From Bacillota bacterium (GTDB taxonomy: Bacteria > Bacillota > Clostridia > Christensenellales > Aristaeellaceae): a stretch of 64,000 bases of DNA. Below the pieces are notes generated by a model, which worked only from the letters and a program-made list of their open reading frames with translations, did no database searches and was not told the origin of the DNA. The stretch's first letter is position 1. The number at the start of each line of letters is the position of its first letter. Both the position numbers and the translations under genes were made by a program. Below are positions 49,884-58,224 of the stretch, piece by piece. The stretch covers positions 1 to 64,000 of the forward strand of contig JAEZTL010000047.1 of the NCBI GenBank assembly GCA_023421395.1. Direction: 5' to 3'.

Positions 49884-50453
49884 TTACGCGGTTTCCTCCG
49901 GCGCACGCCCGGCGCGCCTCAGCGCTTCCCGGACGCTGGCCGCGTCGCTCAGTCGGCAAAAAGCCACCCGCGCCTTCAGAAGGCCAGGATAGGCGGCCAT
50001 ATAGAGAAAGCCCAAGTCCTGACGAAGAACCGCGATTCTCCTCGAAAAGGCGGCGTCGTCGCCACAATAGAGGAGAAGGCCGTATTCGCGCCGGCCGGTG
50101 CGCTCGCAGGCTTCTCCCTCGCGGATGAAGCTCGGAAGGTAGAAGCCCAGGCTCTTCATCGCGCCCTTGAGCTTTGCGGCCGGCAAGCGCCGAAGCCCCA
50201 GAAGCTTCACCACGACCATCGCGCGCGCTCCACCGGCGGCGGGCCTCATGGCCGTGCGAAACAGCCGCGCCTGCGAGTGCCTGTTCAGAAGCATATGCGC
50301 CGCGACGAAGCCAACTTGAACCGCCAGGGCCGTCAGCACGAGCCCCAGGCAGATCAGAAGGGCGATGTGCGCGTTTCCGTCGAGGCCGTTCAGCGCGAAA
50401 ATCGCCCGAAAAGCGCCGGCCGTACTGGCGCGCGTGAAAAAGAGTTTTTCCAT
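49884..50453 (-). CDS. Membrane-anchored protein of unknown function (189 aa), disrupted upstream start
   Basis: Unrecognised. One strong transmembrane helix (about residues 28-55 counting from MEKLFF), then a basic cytosolic domain of about 130 residues. ATG 50453 has GGATGG 8 bases upstream and is the start used here; GTG 50486 is also open. A far better initiation site lies at 50519: AGGAG with an ideal 8-base gap to ATG CAA, but the third codon is TAA, and after it the same frame runs on without a stop into this ORF. Either the gene has a codon-3 nonsense mutation and starts downstream, or ATG-CAA-TAA is a minimal upstream ORF. The promoter is a perfect consensus (50554-50582). Confidence 0.6.
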   Translation of the reverse strand: MEKLFFTRASTAGAFRAIFALNGLDGNAHIALLICLGLVLTALAVQVGFVAAHMLLNRHSQARLFRTAMRPAAGGARAMVVVKLLGLRRLPAAKLKGAMKSLGFYLPSFIREGEACERTGRREYGLLLYCGDDAAFSRRIAVLRQDLGFLYMAAYPGLLKARVAFCRLSDAASVREALRRAGRAPEETA

Positions 50454-50553
50454 AATAAATACCATCCAGGCCATCGCCACCGACACCTTGAATACCGCGT
50501 GCCTGCGCGCTTATTGCATGGATGCCGCTCCTAGTTTCATATTTTACGAAAAT

Positions 50554-50582
50554 ATTATAGAGTTGCGGGAGCGCGCTGTCAA
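50554..50582 (-). promoter_or_regulatory. Consensus promoter of the 49884-50519 gene
   Basis: Minus-strand TTGACA (50577-50582), 17-base spacer, TATAAT (50554-50559). Transcription would start near 50547, about 28 bases before ATG 50519. Confidence 0.92.
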
Positions 50583-50635
50583 CGAAAAACGGGCCGAAAA
50601 GGCCCGTTTTTGAAGGCTTTATATCAAAATAACGT

Positions 50636-51904
50636 TCACTTTGCCGAGAGATCCTCCGGCGCCCGGTCGACCACCACGCGCAGCTTGTCGACACGCACGC
50701 CGTCCATCTTTTCCACGGTCACGCGCAACTGGTCGAAGTCGAAGCTGCGGCCCACCTCCGGCTGCGCGTCCAGCATCTCGACGGCCCAGCCGCCCAGCGT
50801 GGTGTACTCGCTCTCGCACTCTTTGCCGTCGTAGTCGATCTCGTCGAAGAATTCGTGCAAGCCCATCAGGCCGCTGCACTCGTACTCGTTTTCACCCACT
50901 TCCACGCAGGGCTCCACGATATCGTCGTTCTCATCCCAGATCTCGCCCACCAGTTGTTCCAGCAGGTCCTCCAGCGTGATGATGCCCATCGTGCCGCCGT
51001 ATTCGTCGGCCACGACGGCGATGTGGGTGCGCGCGCGCTGCAGAAGCTTCAGCGCGTCGTCCAGCTTGAGCGTCTTGTGCACGGTCAGCGGCGGCGTCAC
51101 CAACTTGCGCAGGTCTATGGGCGCCTTTCGGTCCATTTCCCGAAGGAACAGGTTGACGTGCAGGATGCCGATGATGTTGTCGATGGTGTCCTCGTAGACG
51201 GGAATGCGCGAATACTGGGATTCGATGACGACGCGCAGCACGTCTTCCAGCGAATCATCCACTTCAATGGCCACCATGTCGATGCGGGGGGTCAGCACCT
51301 GGGCGATGGTCAGGTCGTCGAACTCCAGCGCCGACTGCACCAAATCCGTGCGCTCCTCGTCGATGACGCCCTCGTCCTCGGCGGTTTCAAGGATCGCCGT
51401 CAGTTCTTCCTCGGTCATACCGGGCCCGGCCTTTTCGCCGGCGCCCAGCGCCCGCGCCAGCGCCTCCACGATAATTAGCGACACCTTGACCGCAGGCCGG
51501 AGCGCCAGCATGATCACCCGGAGCGGGTAGGCCGTCTTCCGCGCGAAAGCGTCCGAATTGCGCTTGGCGAAGACTTTGGGGGTGATCTCCCCCAGCAGCA
51601 CGATAACCACCGTCATGATGGCCGACGCGATCCCGGCTCCGGCCTCTCCGGCAATGCCAATGGCCACCACTGTCGCCACCGACGAGGCGGCGATGTTCAC
51701 CAGGTTGTTGCCGATCAGGATGGCCGACAGCGCGTCGTCAAACTGGTCGTAGATTCGGATCGCCAGCGCGCTCAATTTGTCGCCGTCCTCGGCGGCGCGT
51801 CGCATTCGGCGCGCATTGATGGACGTGAAGGCGATTTCATCGGCCGAGAAGAAGGCCGACACCATGAGCAGCAGCAGGATGGCCGCGAGGTTAACAAAAA
51901 GCAC
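50636..51904 (-). CDS. CNNM/CorC-type membrane protein with CBS pair (422 aa)
   Basis: HlyC/CorC family. N-terminal DUF21/CNNM transmembrane domain (about 1-170; SAFFSADEIAFTSINARRM and GNNLVNIAASS are family motifs), two CBS domains (about 205-325), and the C-terminal CorC_HlyC domain (about 345-422). Probable divalent-cation (Mg/Co) transport or regulation. The start is GTG 51904 with AAGGAGG 6 bases upstream; ORF extensions overlap the upstream gene. It lies 10 bases after its paralogue. Confidence 0.93.
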   Translation of the reverse strand: MLFVNLAAILLLLMVSAFFSADEIAFTSINARRMRRAAEDGDKLSALAIRIYDQFDDALSAILIGNNLVNIAASSVATVVAIGIAGEAGAGIASAIMTVVIVLLGEITPKVFAKRNSDAFARKTAYPLRVIMLALRPAVKVSLIIVEALARALGAGEKAGPGMTEEELTAILETAEDEGVIDEERTDLVQSALEFDDLTIAQVLTPRIDMVAIEVDDSLEDVLRVVIESQYSRIPVYEDTIDNIIGILHVNLFLREMDRKAPIDLRKLVTPPLTVHKTLKLDDALKLLQRARTHIAVVADEYGGTMGIITLEDLLEQLVGEIWDENDDIVEPCVEVGENEYECSGLMGLHEFFDEIDYDGKECESEYTTLGGWAVEMLDAQPEVGRSFDFDQLRVTVEKMDGVRVDKLRVVVDRAPEDLSAK

Positions 51905-51914
51905 GGCGGCCTCC

Positions 51915-52928
51915 TTACAGCGCCGCGGCGGGCTCGGCCGCCGGGTCGCTTTCGTCATAGATCTCGCCGACCAACTCTTCCAGGATATCCTCCATCGTGA
52001 CGATGCCCAGCGCCTTGCCGTTTTCGTCCGCGATCAGCGCCATGTGGCCGCGGTGCTGGTTCATCTGAGTCATCAGGTCGTCGATGTGCATGTCGCTTCG
52101 GTAGGAGCGGATGGGGATCATGAGGGCCTTCAGCCGCGTGTAGGTGCCGGTCAGCCGCGCAGTCAGGAAGCGGTTGACCTGGAGGATTCCGATCACGCGG
52201 CCGCGGCGCTCGTCCCACACAGGGAAGCGCGAATACTTGTAGGCGGAGATTTTCGCGGCGATCTGATCCTGGGTGGACTGAGCGTCGATCATGACCACTT
52301 TCTCCAGCGGGATCAGGATGTCCGCGGCAAAGATCGCGCCGAATTCGAAGGCGGACTGCAGAAGCTCCTGCTGCTCGGGCTCCAGAAGCCCCTCGTCCTC
52401 GATGGACTCGATGATGTCGTGCAGCTCGTCCTCCGTGAAGGAAGGGTCCTCCGGCGCGGGAAAGCGGCGGGAGATCATCTCGCCCCACTTGGTGAACAGG
52501 AACGCGAAGGGCTTCAGCGCGCGGATCAGGAACAGGAGCACCCCGGAGGTCTTCAGCGCGATCTGGTCCGCCCTGCGCCGCGCGACGGTCTTGGGCAGCA
52601 TTTCGGCGAAGATGTAGAACACCACCGTCAGCACGATGGTTCCCCAGGCTACGGCGCCGCCGCCCCAAAGCCGCGTGACAAGAACCGTCATCAGCGTGGC
52701 CGAGGCGATGCTCAGAATATTGTTGACAATCAGGATGGTGGTCAACGCTTCTTCAAAGCGCGAGAGGATGACGAGCGCGCGGCGGGCATTCCTGTCGCCG
52801 TCTTCCGCGCTGTTTTTAATACGAACGCGGTTCAGTGCCGTGAAGCTCATTTCGATGGCCGAAGTCAGGCCGCTCAGAATGATGGTGGTCACCAATAATA
52901 GTGCTATAGGCCAACTGTCCGGGTCCAT
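51915..52928 (-). CDS. CNNM/CBS membrane protein lacking the CorC_HlyC domain (337 aa)
   Basis: Paralogue of the following gene: DUF21/CNNM transmembrane domain (LTSAIEMSFTALNRVRIK, VNNILSIASAT) and a CBS pair ending in TMEDILEELVGEIYDE, but the protein stops there and lacks the C-terminal CorC_HlyC domain. The ribosome site is GGGAG at about 14 bases, rather far from ATG 52928. The two genes may act as a pair in the membrane. Function is as uncertain as for the family. Confidence 0.88.
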   Translation of the reverse strand: MDPDSWPIALLLVTTIILSGLTSAIEMSFTALNRVRIKNSAEDGDRNARRALVILSRFEEALTTILIVNNILSIASATLMTVLVTRLWGGGAVAWGTIVLTVVFYIFAEMLPKTVARRRADQIALKTSGVLLFLIRALKPFAFLFTKWGEMISRRFPAPEDPSFTEDELHDIIESIEDEGLLEPEQQELLQSAFEFGAIFAADILIPLEKVVMIDAQSTQDQIAAKISAYKYSRFPVWDERRGRVIGILQVNRFLTARLTGTYTRLKALMIPIRSYRSDMHIDDLMTQMNQHRGHMALIADENGKALGIVTMEDILEELVGEIYDESDPAAEPAAAL

Positions 52929-52967
52929 GGACTTAGAATCAACTCCCTATGGTGCATACTATGCGTA

Positions 52968-52996
52968 AGTATAGCACCCCGAACGTTAAAAAACAA
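52968..52996 (-). promoter_or_regulatory. Promoter of the CNNM pair
   Basis: Minus-strand TTGTTT (52991-52996), 17-base spacer, extended -10 TGC-TATACT (TATACT at 52968-52973). Confidence 0.72.
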
Positions 52997-53027
52997 GACA
53001 TAAGCCCGTCAAATCTGCATCAAGGGC

Positions 53028-53056
53028 TTGCGCGGCGGACAGCGCTGTGGTATAAT
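53028..53056 (+). promoter_or_regulatory. Promoter of SRP RNA
   Basis: TTGCGC (53028-53033), 17-base spacer, TATAAT (53051-53056); predicted start near 53063. Confidence 0.82.
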
Positions 53057-53062
53057 GACCGT

Positions 53063-53195
53063 TGCCACACGGGTGATGACGGTTGGGTCCTGTGCGGCGT
53101 CATGCCGTGAACTTTGTCAGGGCCGGAAGGCAGCAGCAATAAGCGGAAGTTGGCGCGCGCCGCGGGAAAGCCTGGCCTGAACCCTGTGGTTTTTT
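53063..53195 (+). ncRNA. ffs: Signal recognition particle RNA, small bacterial type
   Basis: Domain IV apex GTCAGGGCCGGAAGGCAGCAGC-type (GGAAG tetraloop region and the A-rich CAGCAGC internal loop) at about 53116-53138. The 5' CCACACGGG pairs with the 3' CCCTGTGG, and the RNA ends in TTTTTT (53190-53195). At about 130 nt it lacks an Alu domain, so it is the small 4.5S-like type. Partner of Ffh in co-translational targeting. Confidence 0.94.
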
Positions 53196-53233
53196 GTTGC
53201 GCGCAGACTACCGGAATGGCATAAGCCTTGAGA

Positions 53234-53259
53234 GCCTGCACCCGGGCGGGCGCTTTTTT
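53234..53259 (+). terminator. Second terminator downstream of SRP RNA
   Basis: Stem GCCTGC/GCGGGC (one G-T pair; 53234-53239 with 53246-53251) followed by GC and six T. It guards the convergent GGDEF gene. Confidence 0.75.
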
Positions 53260-54406
53260 ATGCGCTCACGGAAGCGCCGGGGGCGCTCTTCCGGCGCTTG
53301 CTTTCGTACATCAGCTCGTCTACGCGCTTTAAAAACGCCTCCGGCGTCAGATGTTCCCGAAAGTCGTAAACCGCGCGCCCCATGCTGAAGGACAGCGGGT
53401 AGGGCAGTGTGCCGGTCTGGCTCAGCGCGTTCAGCGCGCCCTGGATGCGATCGACGATCCGCGTGAGGCCCGCCTCGGTGGATACGTCCAGAATCAGGCA
53501 GAACTCGTCGCCGCCGTAGCGGGTCACATAGTCGCCCGCACGCACACAGCGCTTGAGAAGGCTGGCCGCGGCCTTCAGCACCCGGTCGCCGGTCTCGTGG
53601 CCCAGCGTGTCGTTGATCTTCTTAAAGTGATCGATGTCCAGCATGATGAAGGCGAACGTCCGGTTGGGCGAACTTCTGGAGATCTTCTCCTTGAGTACCG
53701 TCTCCAGCTTTTTTCGATTGCCCACGCCGGTCAGGTAATCTGTGAAGATGCTGTCGTCCTGCGCATAGAGCAGCACCACGAGGAGCGACGGAACCGCGGC
53801 CAACAGCGCGAAGGCGTAGCCGTAAAAAAAGACCTGCAGCAGGATGCCCAGGGTCGACGGCACCGGAAAGAAGAGCAGCGAGAACAGCACCTTTTTGTCG
53901 ACGTTGTGCCGGTTGCGGATCGTCACCCCAAAGGCCCAGGCGACCATGAGGATCGTGACCAGGTGGGAGAGCGGGTAGAGCGGCCCGCGATGATAGATGT
54001 TGGCGGCATCGATCACGTAGTACCAGCCGTTAAACTGCGTGATTATTGTCATTGCGAAGTTCAGCGCGTTCAGCGCGATCAGCGTGACGTGTACGCCGAA
54101 GGGCACGCCGCGGTTTCCGGAGGTCTGATAGTAGACGTATTCGACCCAGAACGTCGGCAACAGCGGTGTGAACAGGAACAAAAGCAGATTGCCCCACCAG
54201 TTGATCGCCGGATACGAGGGGGCGGAAAGCCCGTCGAACCGGGAAAGGGTGTCGACGATCAATAGTGCCATCGTGGTGACGAGCATCGCTGCGTACAGTT
54301 TCCGCTGGGAAGATCTGTTGTAGGAGCCGCCCAGCATGTAAATCAGCAGTACCGTCATCAAGGCCACCGCGAAACCATCCAGGACGATGTTTGCCATCAG
54401 GCTCAT
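53258..54406 (-). CDS. Seven-helix membrane diguanylate cyclase, GGDEF (382 aa)
   Basis: N-terminal membrane sensor with about six or seven helices (residues 1-215), then a GGDEF domain with DHFKKINDTLGHETGD and intact RYGGDEF active site. It should make cyclic di-GMP from two GTP. No inhibitory-site RxxD is apparent at the usual position (TKKVT-type absent; residues before GGDEF are AGDYVTR). AAGGGAG precedes the ATG. It shares about two-thirds identity by eye with the next gene, so the pair is a recent tandem duplication. Confidence 0.93.
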   Translation of the reverse strand: MSLMANIVLDGFAVALMTVLLIYMLGGSYNRSSQRKLYAAMLVTTMALLIVDTLSRFDGLSAPSYPAINWWGNLLLFLFTPLLPTFWVEYVYYQTSGNRGVPFGVHVTLIALNALNFAMTIITQFNGWYYVIDAANIYHRGPLYPLSHLVTILMVAWAFGVTIRNRHNVDKKVLFSLLFFPVPSTLGILLQVFFYGYAFALLAAVPSLLVVLLYAQDDSIFTDYLTGVGNRKKLETVLKEKISRSSPNRTFAFIMLDIDHFKKINDTLGHETGDRVLKAAASLLKRCVRAGDYVTRYGGDEFCLILDVSTEAGLTRIVDRIQGALNALSQTGTLPYPLSFSMGRAVYDFREHLTPEAFLKRVDELMYESKRRKSAPGASVSA

Positions 54407-54474
54407 GGAAGTCTCCCTTCGGGTTTCGTTTCAGGCCTGGAACGTGGCCGGAGTATGAATAAATCCTTCCTTGC

Positions 54475-54503
54475 ATTGTATGTTTTTATTGGCTGCCTGT
54501 CAA
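54475..54503 (-). promoter_or_regulatory. Promoter of the first GGDEF gene
   Basis: Minus-strand TTGACA (54498-54503), 17-base spacer, TACAAT (54475-54480). It lies in the 202-base gap between the two GGDEF genes, which also holds a nested CCGGAG/CTCCGG hairpin after the second gene but no T run. Confidence 0.88.
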
Positions 54504-54608
54504 GGGCGTCGCGAGCGGTGGCCCCAGCCAGCCGCCCATCAAGGCCTCGATCGGTTCCGGAGACAAGCGCGCCGGAGCCGCGCGCCCAAGGCGCCTCCGG
54601 TTCATCCG

Positions 54609-55745
54609 CTATGCGTGTTGCGCGCTCTTCCGCCGCTTGTTTTCATACATAAGCGCGTCCACCCGCTTGAGGAATTCCTCCGCGCCGGGGCGCCGCTCGC
54701 AGTCGTAAACCGCGCACCCCATGCTGAAGGACAGGCGGCAGGGCAGCGCGCCCGACCGGTGGAGCGCCTCCAGCGCGTTTTCGACGCGTTCCACCACGCG
54801 GTCAAGGCCCGCCCTGGTGGAGACGTCCAGAATCAGGCAGAACTCGTCGCCGCCGTAGCGGGTTACATAGTCGCCCGCGCGGACGCTGGATTTGAGCAGA
54901 TTCGCCGCGGCCTTCAACACTTGATCGCCGGTTTCATGGCCCAGCGCGTCGTTGATCTTCTTGAAATGATCGACGTCCAATAGCACAAAAGAAAACGTTC
55001 GCCGGGGCGAGCACCGGGCGATTTTTTCCCGCAGCACCGCTTCCAGTTTTTTGCGGTTGCCCACGCCGGTCAGGTAGTCGGAGAAGATGGTATCGTCCTG
55101 CGCGTAGAGCAGTACGATGAGCAGCGCCGGCACCGCCGCGACCAGCGCGAACGCATAGCCGTAAACGAACGCCTGCAGGATGCTGCCCAGCATGGAGGGC
55201 AGCGGAAACACCACCAGCGAGAACAGCGCTCGCTTGTCGATGTTGTTGCGATGCCGGTAGGTAATCCCGTAGGACCAGGCCACCATGACCAGCGTGATCA
55301 CGTGTTGAAACGGATACACCGGGCCGCGGTGATAGATGTTTTGCGCGTCGATGGTGTAGTACCAGCCGGTAGATTGGCTTGCGGCGACCATGAATAGATT
55401 TGCGGCGTTCAGCGCTGAAAGAAGCCCGAGGGCGAAGGGTGAGAGGCGCAGATCCCCGCGGGCGCGGCAATAGGCATAGCTTACCCAGAGCGAGGGCAGC
55501 AGCGGATACAACGAGAAAACGAGCAGGTTTCCCACCCGGTTGATGAGGGGGAAGGAAGGGTTCTGAAGGCCGTCGAAGCGGGAGAGGATATCCACCGCCA
55601 GCGCCAGGATGGTGGTGGCAACCATCGCCAAGTATAGCCGGTGCTGCCGGTCTTTCTTCCATTCGGAACGAAGGGAGTAGCCCATCAGAACGGTCAGCAG
55701 CGTGATGGCGTACAGATTCAGCACCGCATTTGTCATAAGGCTCAT
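54609..55745 (-). CDS. Seven-helix membrane diguanylate cyclase, GGDEF paralogue (378 aa)
   Basis: Same architecture as the gene at 53258: membrane sensor (1-215) and GGDEF domain with intact RYGGDEF and DHFKKINDALGHETGD. The sensor loops keep SRFDGL, NIYHRGP and YAQDD in the same order, but differ elsewhere, so the two may sense different ligands. AGAGGGG precedes the ATG by 9 bases. It has its own promoter (55806-55834), so the pair can be regulated separately. Confidence 0.93.
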   Translation of the reverse strand: MSLMTNAVLNLYAITLLTVLMGYSLRSEWKKDRQHRLYLAMVATTILALAVDILSRFDGLQNPSFPLINRVGNLLVFSLYPLLPSLWVSYAYCRARGDLRLSPFALGLLSALNAANLFMVAASQSTGWYYTIDAQNIYHRGPVYPFQHVITLVMVAWSYGITYRHRNNIDKRALFSLVVFPLPSMLGSILQAFVYGYAFALVAAVPALLIVLLYAQDDTIFSDYLTGVGNRKKLEAVLREKIARCSPRRTFSFVLLDVDHFKKINDALGHETGDQVLKAAANLLKSSVRAGDYVTRYGGDEFCLILDVSTRAGLDRVVERVENALEALHRSGALPCRLSFSMGCAVYDCERRPGAEEFLKRVDALMYENKRRKSAQHA

Positions 55746-55805
55746 GCGCCGATCCCCTCTCTAGGAAATAGGACGGACAGGGAAATATCGGATGGCTCTC
55801 TTGAC

Positions 55806-55834
55806 AGTGTAATTTCCGGCAGCCCGTCTGTCAA
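55806..55834 (-). promoter_or_regulatory. Promoter of the second GGDEF gene
   Basis: Minus-strand TTGACA (55829-55834), 17-base spacer, TACACT (55806-55811). Confidence 0.87.
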
Positions 55835-55861
55835 GCGTGCGTTCGGCGTTCGGCGCTGACG

Positions 55862-55891
55862 GAAAGCGCGCCCGGCGAAAGCCGGGCGCGC
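55862..55891 (-). terminator. Terminator after the DUF2148 gene
   Basis: Perfect 11-bp stem GCGCGCCCGGC/GCCGGGCGCGC (55866-55876 with 55881-55891), followed on the minus strand by TTTCC. Confidence 0.82.
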
Positions 55892-55940
55892 AGGCTGGTT
55901 TGGCGCGTGGCGGACGGGAGCGCCTTACCGGCGCTCGGTG

Positions 55941-56468
55941 TCATTTCCTGTCGAAATAAACCGACTTGCGGGTGGCGGACAACGGCACCGCCATGATGAT
56001 CTTTACGCGCTCGTCCATCATCTTCAGCGTCAGCGCCGCGCGGCCCGCGGAATAGAAGATGCGGTTGTCGATGCGGCAGTCCGCCGCGACGGACACCGCC
56101 GAGCCCAGCGCGATGCCCTGGTCCAGCGGATCATAGGCGCAGGTGGCGCCGGCTTCGCCGCATGCCTTGCAGGTGGGGAAGCCGCAGTAGCCGCAGTTGA
56201 GGCCCCGCTGGGTCAGGCGGGTGCCGATCAGCACCACCGCGAAGCTATCCCGGACATTCTTTGCGTCCCGGATGAAGGAGGGCGCGCCAAGCTCCTCGCC
56301 CAAGCGGTCCATCTCCTCGGCCAGCGCGTTTTTTTCGTCGCCGGTGACCACCATCGTCTCGATGTCGTCGATTCCCCGGGCCTTTGGCGCGGTTCGGGCG
56401 GCGGCGCACATCCGGTAGGCGGTTTCCATCACCGCGGCTTCTTCGCAGGTTCTTTCATCGTACAGCAT
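55941..56468 (-). CDS. DUF2148 ferredoxin-like domain protein (175 aa)
   Basis: Contains the DUF2148 motif NCGYCGFPTCKACGE plus a further Cys (ATCAYDP), a likely Fe-S ligand set. The N-terminal helical region (residues 1-75) is of the usual kind. Small cytosolic redox-associated protein common in anaerobic Clostridia; function unknown. GAGGAGG precedes the ATG by 8 bases. It is coupled to the Dabb gene two bases upstream. Confidence 0.9.
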   Translation of the reverse strand: MLYDERTCEEAAVMETAYRMCAAARTAPKARGIDDIETMVVTGDEKNALAEEMDRLGEELGAPSFIRDAKNVRDSFAVVLIGTRLTQRGLNCGYCGFPTCKACGEAGATCAYDPLDQGIALGSAVSVAADCRIDNRIFYSAGRAALTLKMMDERVKIIMAVPLSATRKSVYFDRK

Positions 56469-56470
56469 CT

Positions 56471-56767
56471 CTACGCCTCCTCAATCTCATAGTCGCAGGA
56501 CACGGAGGAAAGGCGCACCTCGTGCATCCGCTTTTTGACCGGCAGGTGCGCAGGGTGCTCCTGATAGGCATCGAGCGCGGCGCGGTCGCGGAAGGCGGTG
56601 ACCAGGGCGACGTCGTAGCTGCGCTCGCTGCCCAGAAAGTCCGCGCCGGCCTCCAGGCTGACGAGGCCGTCGACCTTGCCGACCATTGAATAGAATCCTT
56701 TGACGATGGACGGGATCTCCGGCTTGAACTCCGGCTTGATCTGGAATAAGACAATGTGACGAACCAT
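56471..56767 (-). CDS. Dabb (stress-responsive alpha/beta-barrel) protein (98 aa)
   Basis: Dimeric ferredoxin-like Dabb fold: MVRHIVLFQIKPEFKPE at the start, the FRDRAALDAYQEHPAH motif and a short C-terminal strand. The second of two ATGs (56767) is taken because AAAGGAGGT then has a 6-base gap; the first ATG directly abuts the site. Role unknown; cotranscribed with the DUF2148 gene. Confidence 0.9.
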   Translation of the reverse strand: MVRHIVLFQIKPEFKPEIPSIVKGFYSMVGKVDGLVSLEAGADFLGSERSYDVALVTAFRDRAALDAYQEHPAHLPVKKRMHEVRLSSVSCDYEIEEA

Positions 56768-56801
56768 GGGCATACCTCCTTTATGTGCTCCGACCGCCGG
56801 G

Positions 56802-58082
56802 CTAAGCCGGGCGGCCGGTCAGTTCCATGAGCGCGCCCACCAGGTACAAAGAGCCGCAGGCCACGACCACGCCGCCATCCCGCGCCGCCAGGCGCGCCTT
56901 GATCAGCGCGGCGGCGGGCGAGGGGAACGCCTCGGCGGCGACGCCGCGCGCGCGGTAGATTGCCGCCAGATCCCCGGCGGGGAGCGCCCGTGGGCCTGCC
57001 ACCTGCGTGGCGTAAACCGCGTCGGCCAGGGGAGCCAGTACGTCCGCGCAGGTTTCCGGCTGCTTGTCCCGCATCATGGCCGTGACCAGCACGATCCTGC
57101 GGCCGGGCAAAAACTCCTCCAGGTATTCGCGCAGCGCGCGGGTCGCCTGGGGGTTGTGAGCGCCGTCCAGCAGCAGATCGTCGGCCGCCCAGTCCAGCCG
57201 CCCGGGCCAGCGGGCGCTGGAAAAACCCTCCGCGATTCTTTCCGCCGAAAGTTTCCAGCCTCGCCCGGAAAGAAGCGCCAGCGCCGCCAGCGCCAGGTGC
57301 GCGTTTTCCACCTGATGCCGTCCGGCCAGATTGATGCGGGCGGAAACCCGGCCGATCAAAGGCACATCCGCGGCAAAGCGAGCGCCGCGCCGGTCGATGG
57401 CGAGGATTTCAAGCGGCAGATCCTCCGCCTTTAAAAGGGGCGCGCGCCTTTCCTCGCAGGCGCGTTCCACCACCGCCGCCGCGGCGGGATTTTTCTGGGG
57501 GTAGAGCGCCACCGGGCGGCCGGGCTTGATGATGCCCGCCTTTTCAAAGGCGATTTCCTCGATGGTGCCGCCCAACTGCTCCATGTGGTCCAAGCCAATA
57601 TTGGCGATAACGCTGACTTCCGGCACGATCACGTTGGTGGGGTCCAGGCGTCCGCCGATACCCGTTTCGATCACGGCCGCGTTCACTTTGCGCCGGGCGA
57701 AGGCCAGGAAGGCGATGGCCGTGCCCAGTTCGAAGGATGTGGGCGCGATGTCTGTCAGCCGTGACGCCGCTTCATGCACGCGGCCAGCCGCCCATTCAAA
57801 GAGGCCGTCTTCCAGCGGACGGCCGTCAAGGCGGATGCGTTCGGCGTAATGGATCAGAAACGGGGAGGTGTAGAGACCCGTGGAATAGCCGTTTGCGCGC
57901 AGCGCCGATTCGATCAGCGCCGCGACGCTTCCTTTGGCGTTGGTGCCCGCAATGTGCACGCACGGAAGGTCCGCCTCCGGATGCCCCAGCGCCTCGAGCA
58001 GCGCCTCCATATTGGAAAGCCCTTTTTTTTCGCCAAATCGCCGCGCGCCGTGTATCCAGTCGATCAGTTCGCTCGATCGCAT
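56802..58082 (-). CDS. folC: Dihydrofolate/folylpolyglutamate synthase (426 aa)
   Basis: Mur-ligase-like enzyme adding glutamate to (dihydro)folate. ATP loop HIAGTNAKGSVAALIE, ETGIGGRLDPTNV and ANIGLDHMEQLG are family motifs; DGAHNPQATRAL lies in the C-terminal domain. ATG 58082 has GAGGTG 6 bases upstream. It links to the glycine/one-carbon metabolism represented by glyA. Confidence 0.97.
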   Translation of the reverse strand: MRSSELIDWIHGARRFGEKKGLSNMEALLEALGHPEADLPCVHIAGTNAKGSVAALIESALRANGYSTGLYTSPFLIHYAERIRLDGRPLEDGLFEWAAGRVHEAASRLTDIAPTSFELGTAIAFLAFARRKVNAAVIETGIGGRLDPTNVIVPEVSVIANIGLDHMEQLGGTIEEIAFEKAGIIKPGRPVALYPQKNPAAAAVVERACEERRAPLLKAEDLPLEILAIDRRGARFAADVPLIGRVSARINLAGRHQVENAHLALAALALLSGRGWKLSAERIAEGFSSARWPGRLDWAADDLLLDGAHNPQATRALREYLEEFLPGRRIVLVTAMMRDKQPETCADVLAPLADAVYATQVAGPRALPAGDLAAIYRARGVAAEAFPSPAAALIKARLAARDGGVVVACGSLYLVGALMELTGRPA

Positions 58083-58103
58083 CCAAAGCACCTCACGCGC
58101 TCC

Positions 58104-58132
58104 ATTATTCTCCAAGGGCGGCCGCCTGTCAA
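58104..58132 (-). promoter_or_regulatory. Promoter of folC
   Basis: Minus-strand TTGACA (58127-58132), 17-base spacer, AATAAT (58104-58109). Confidence 0.82.
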
Positions 58133-58156
58133 CGGCAATCTCGTTATAATGCGCGC

Positions 58157-58185
58157 TTGTATCCCGCGCCCATCGATGGTATAAT
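58157..58185 (+). promoter_or_regulatory. Promoter of degV
   Basis: TTGTAT (58157-58162), 17-base spacer, TATAAT (58180-58185), divergent from the folC promoter. Confidence 0.86.
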
Positions 58186-58224
58186 GGACAAAATGGCCGA
58201 GAAGAGATATGAAGGAGGGCTTCG

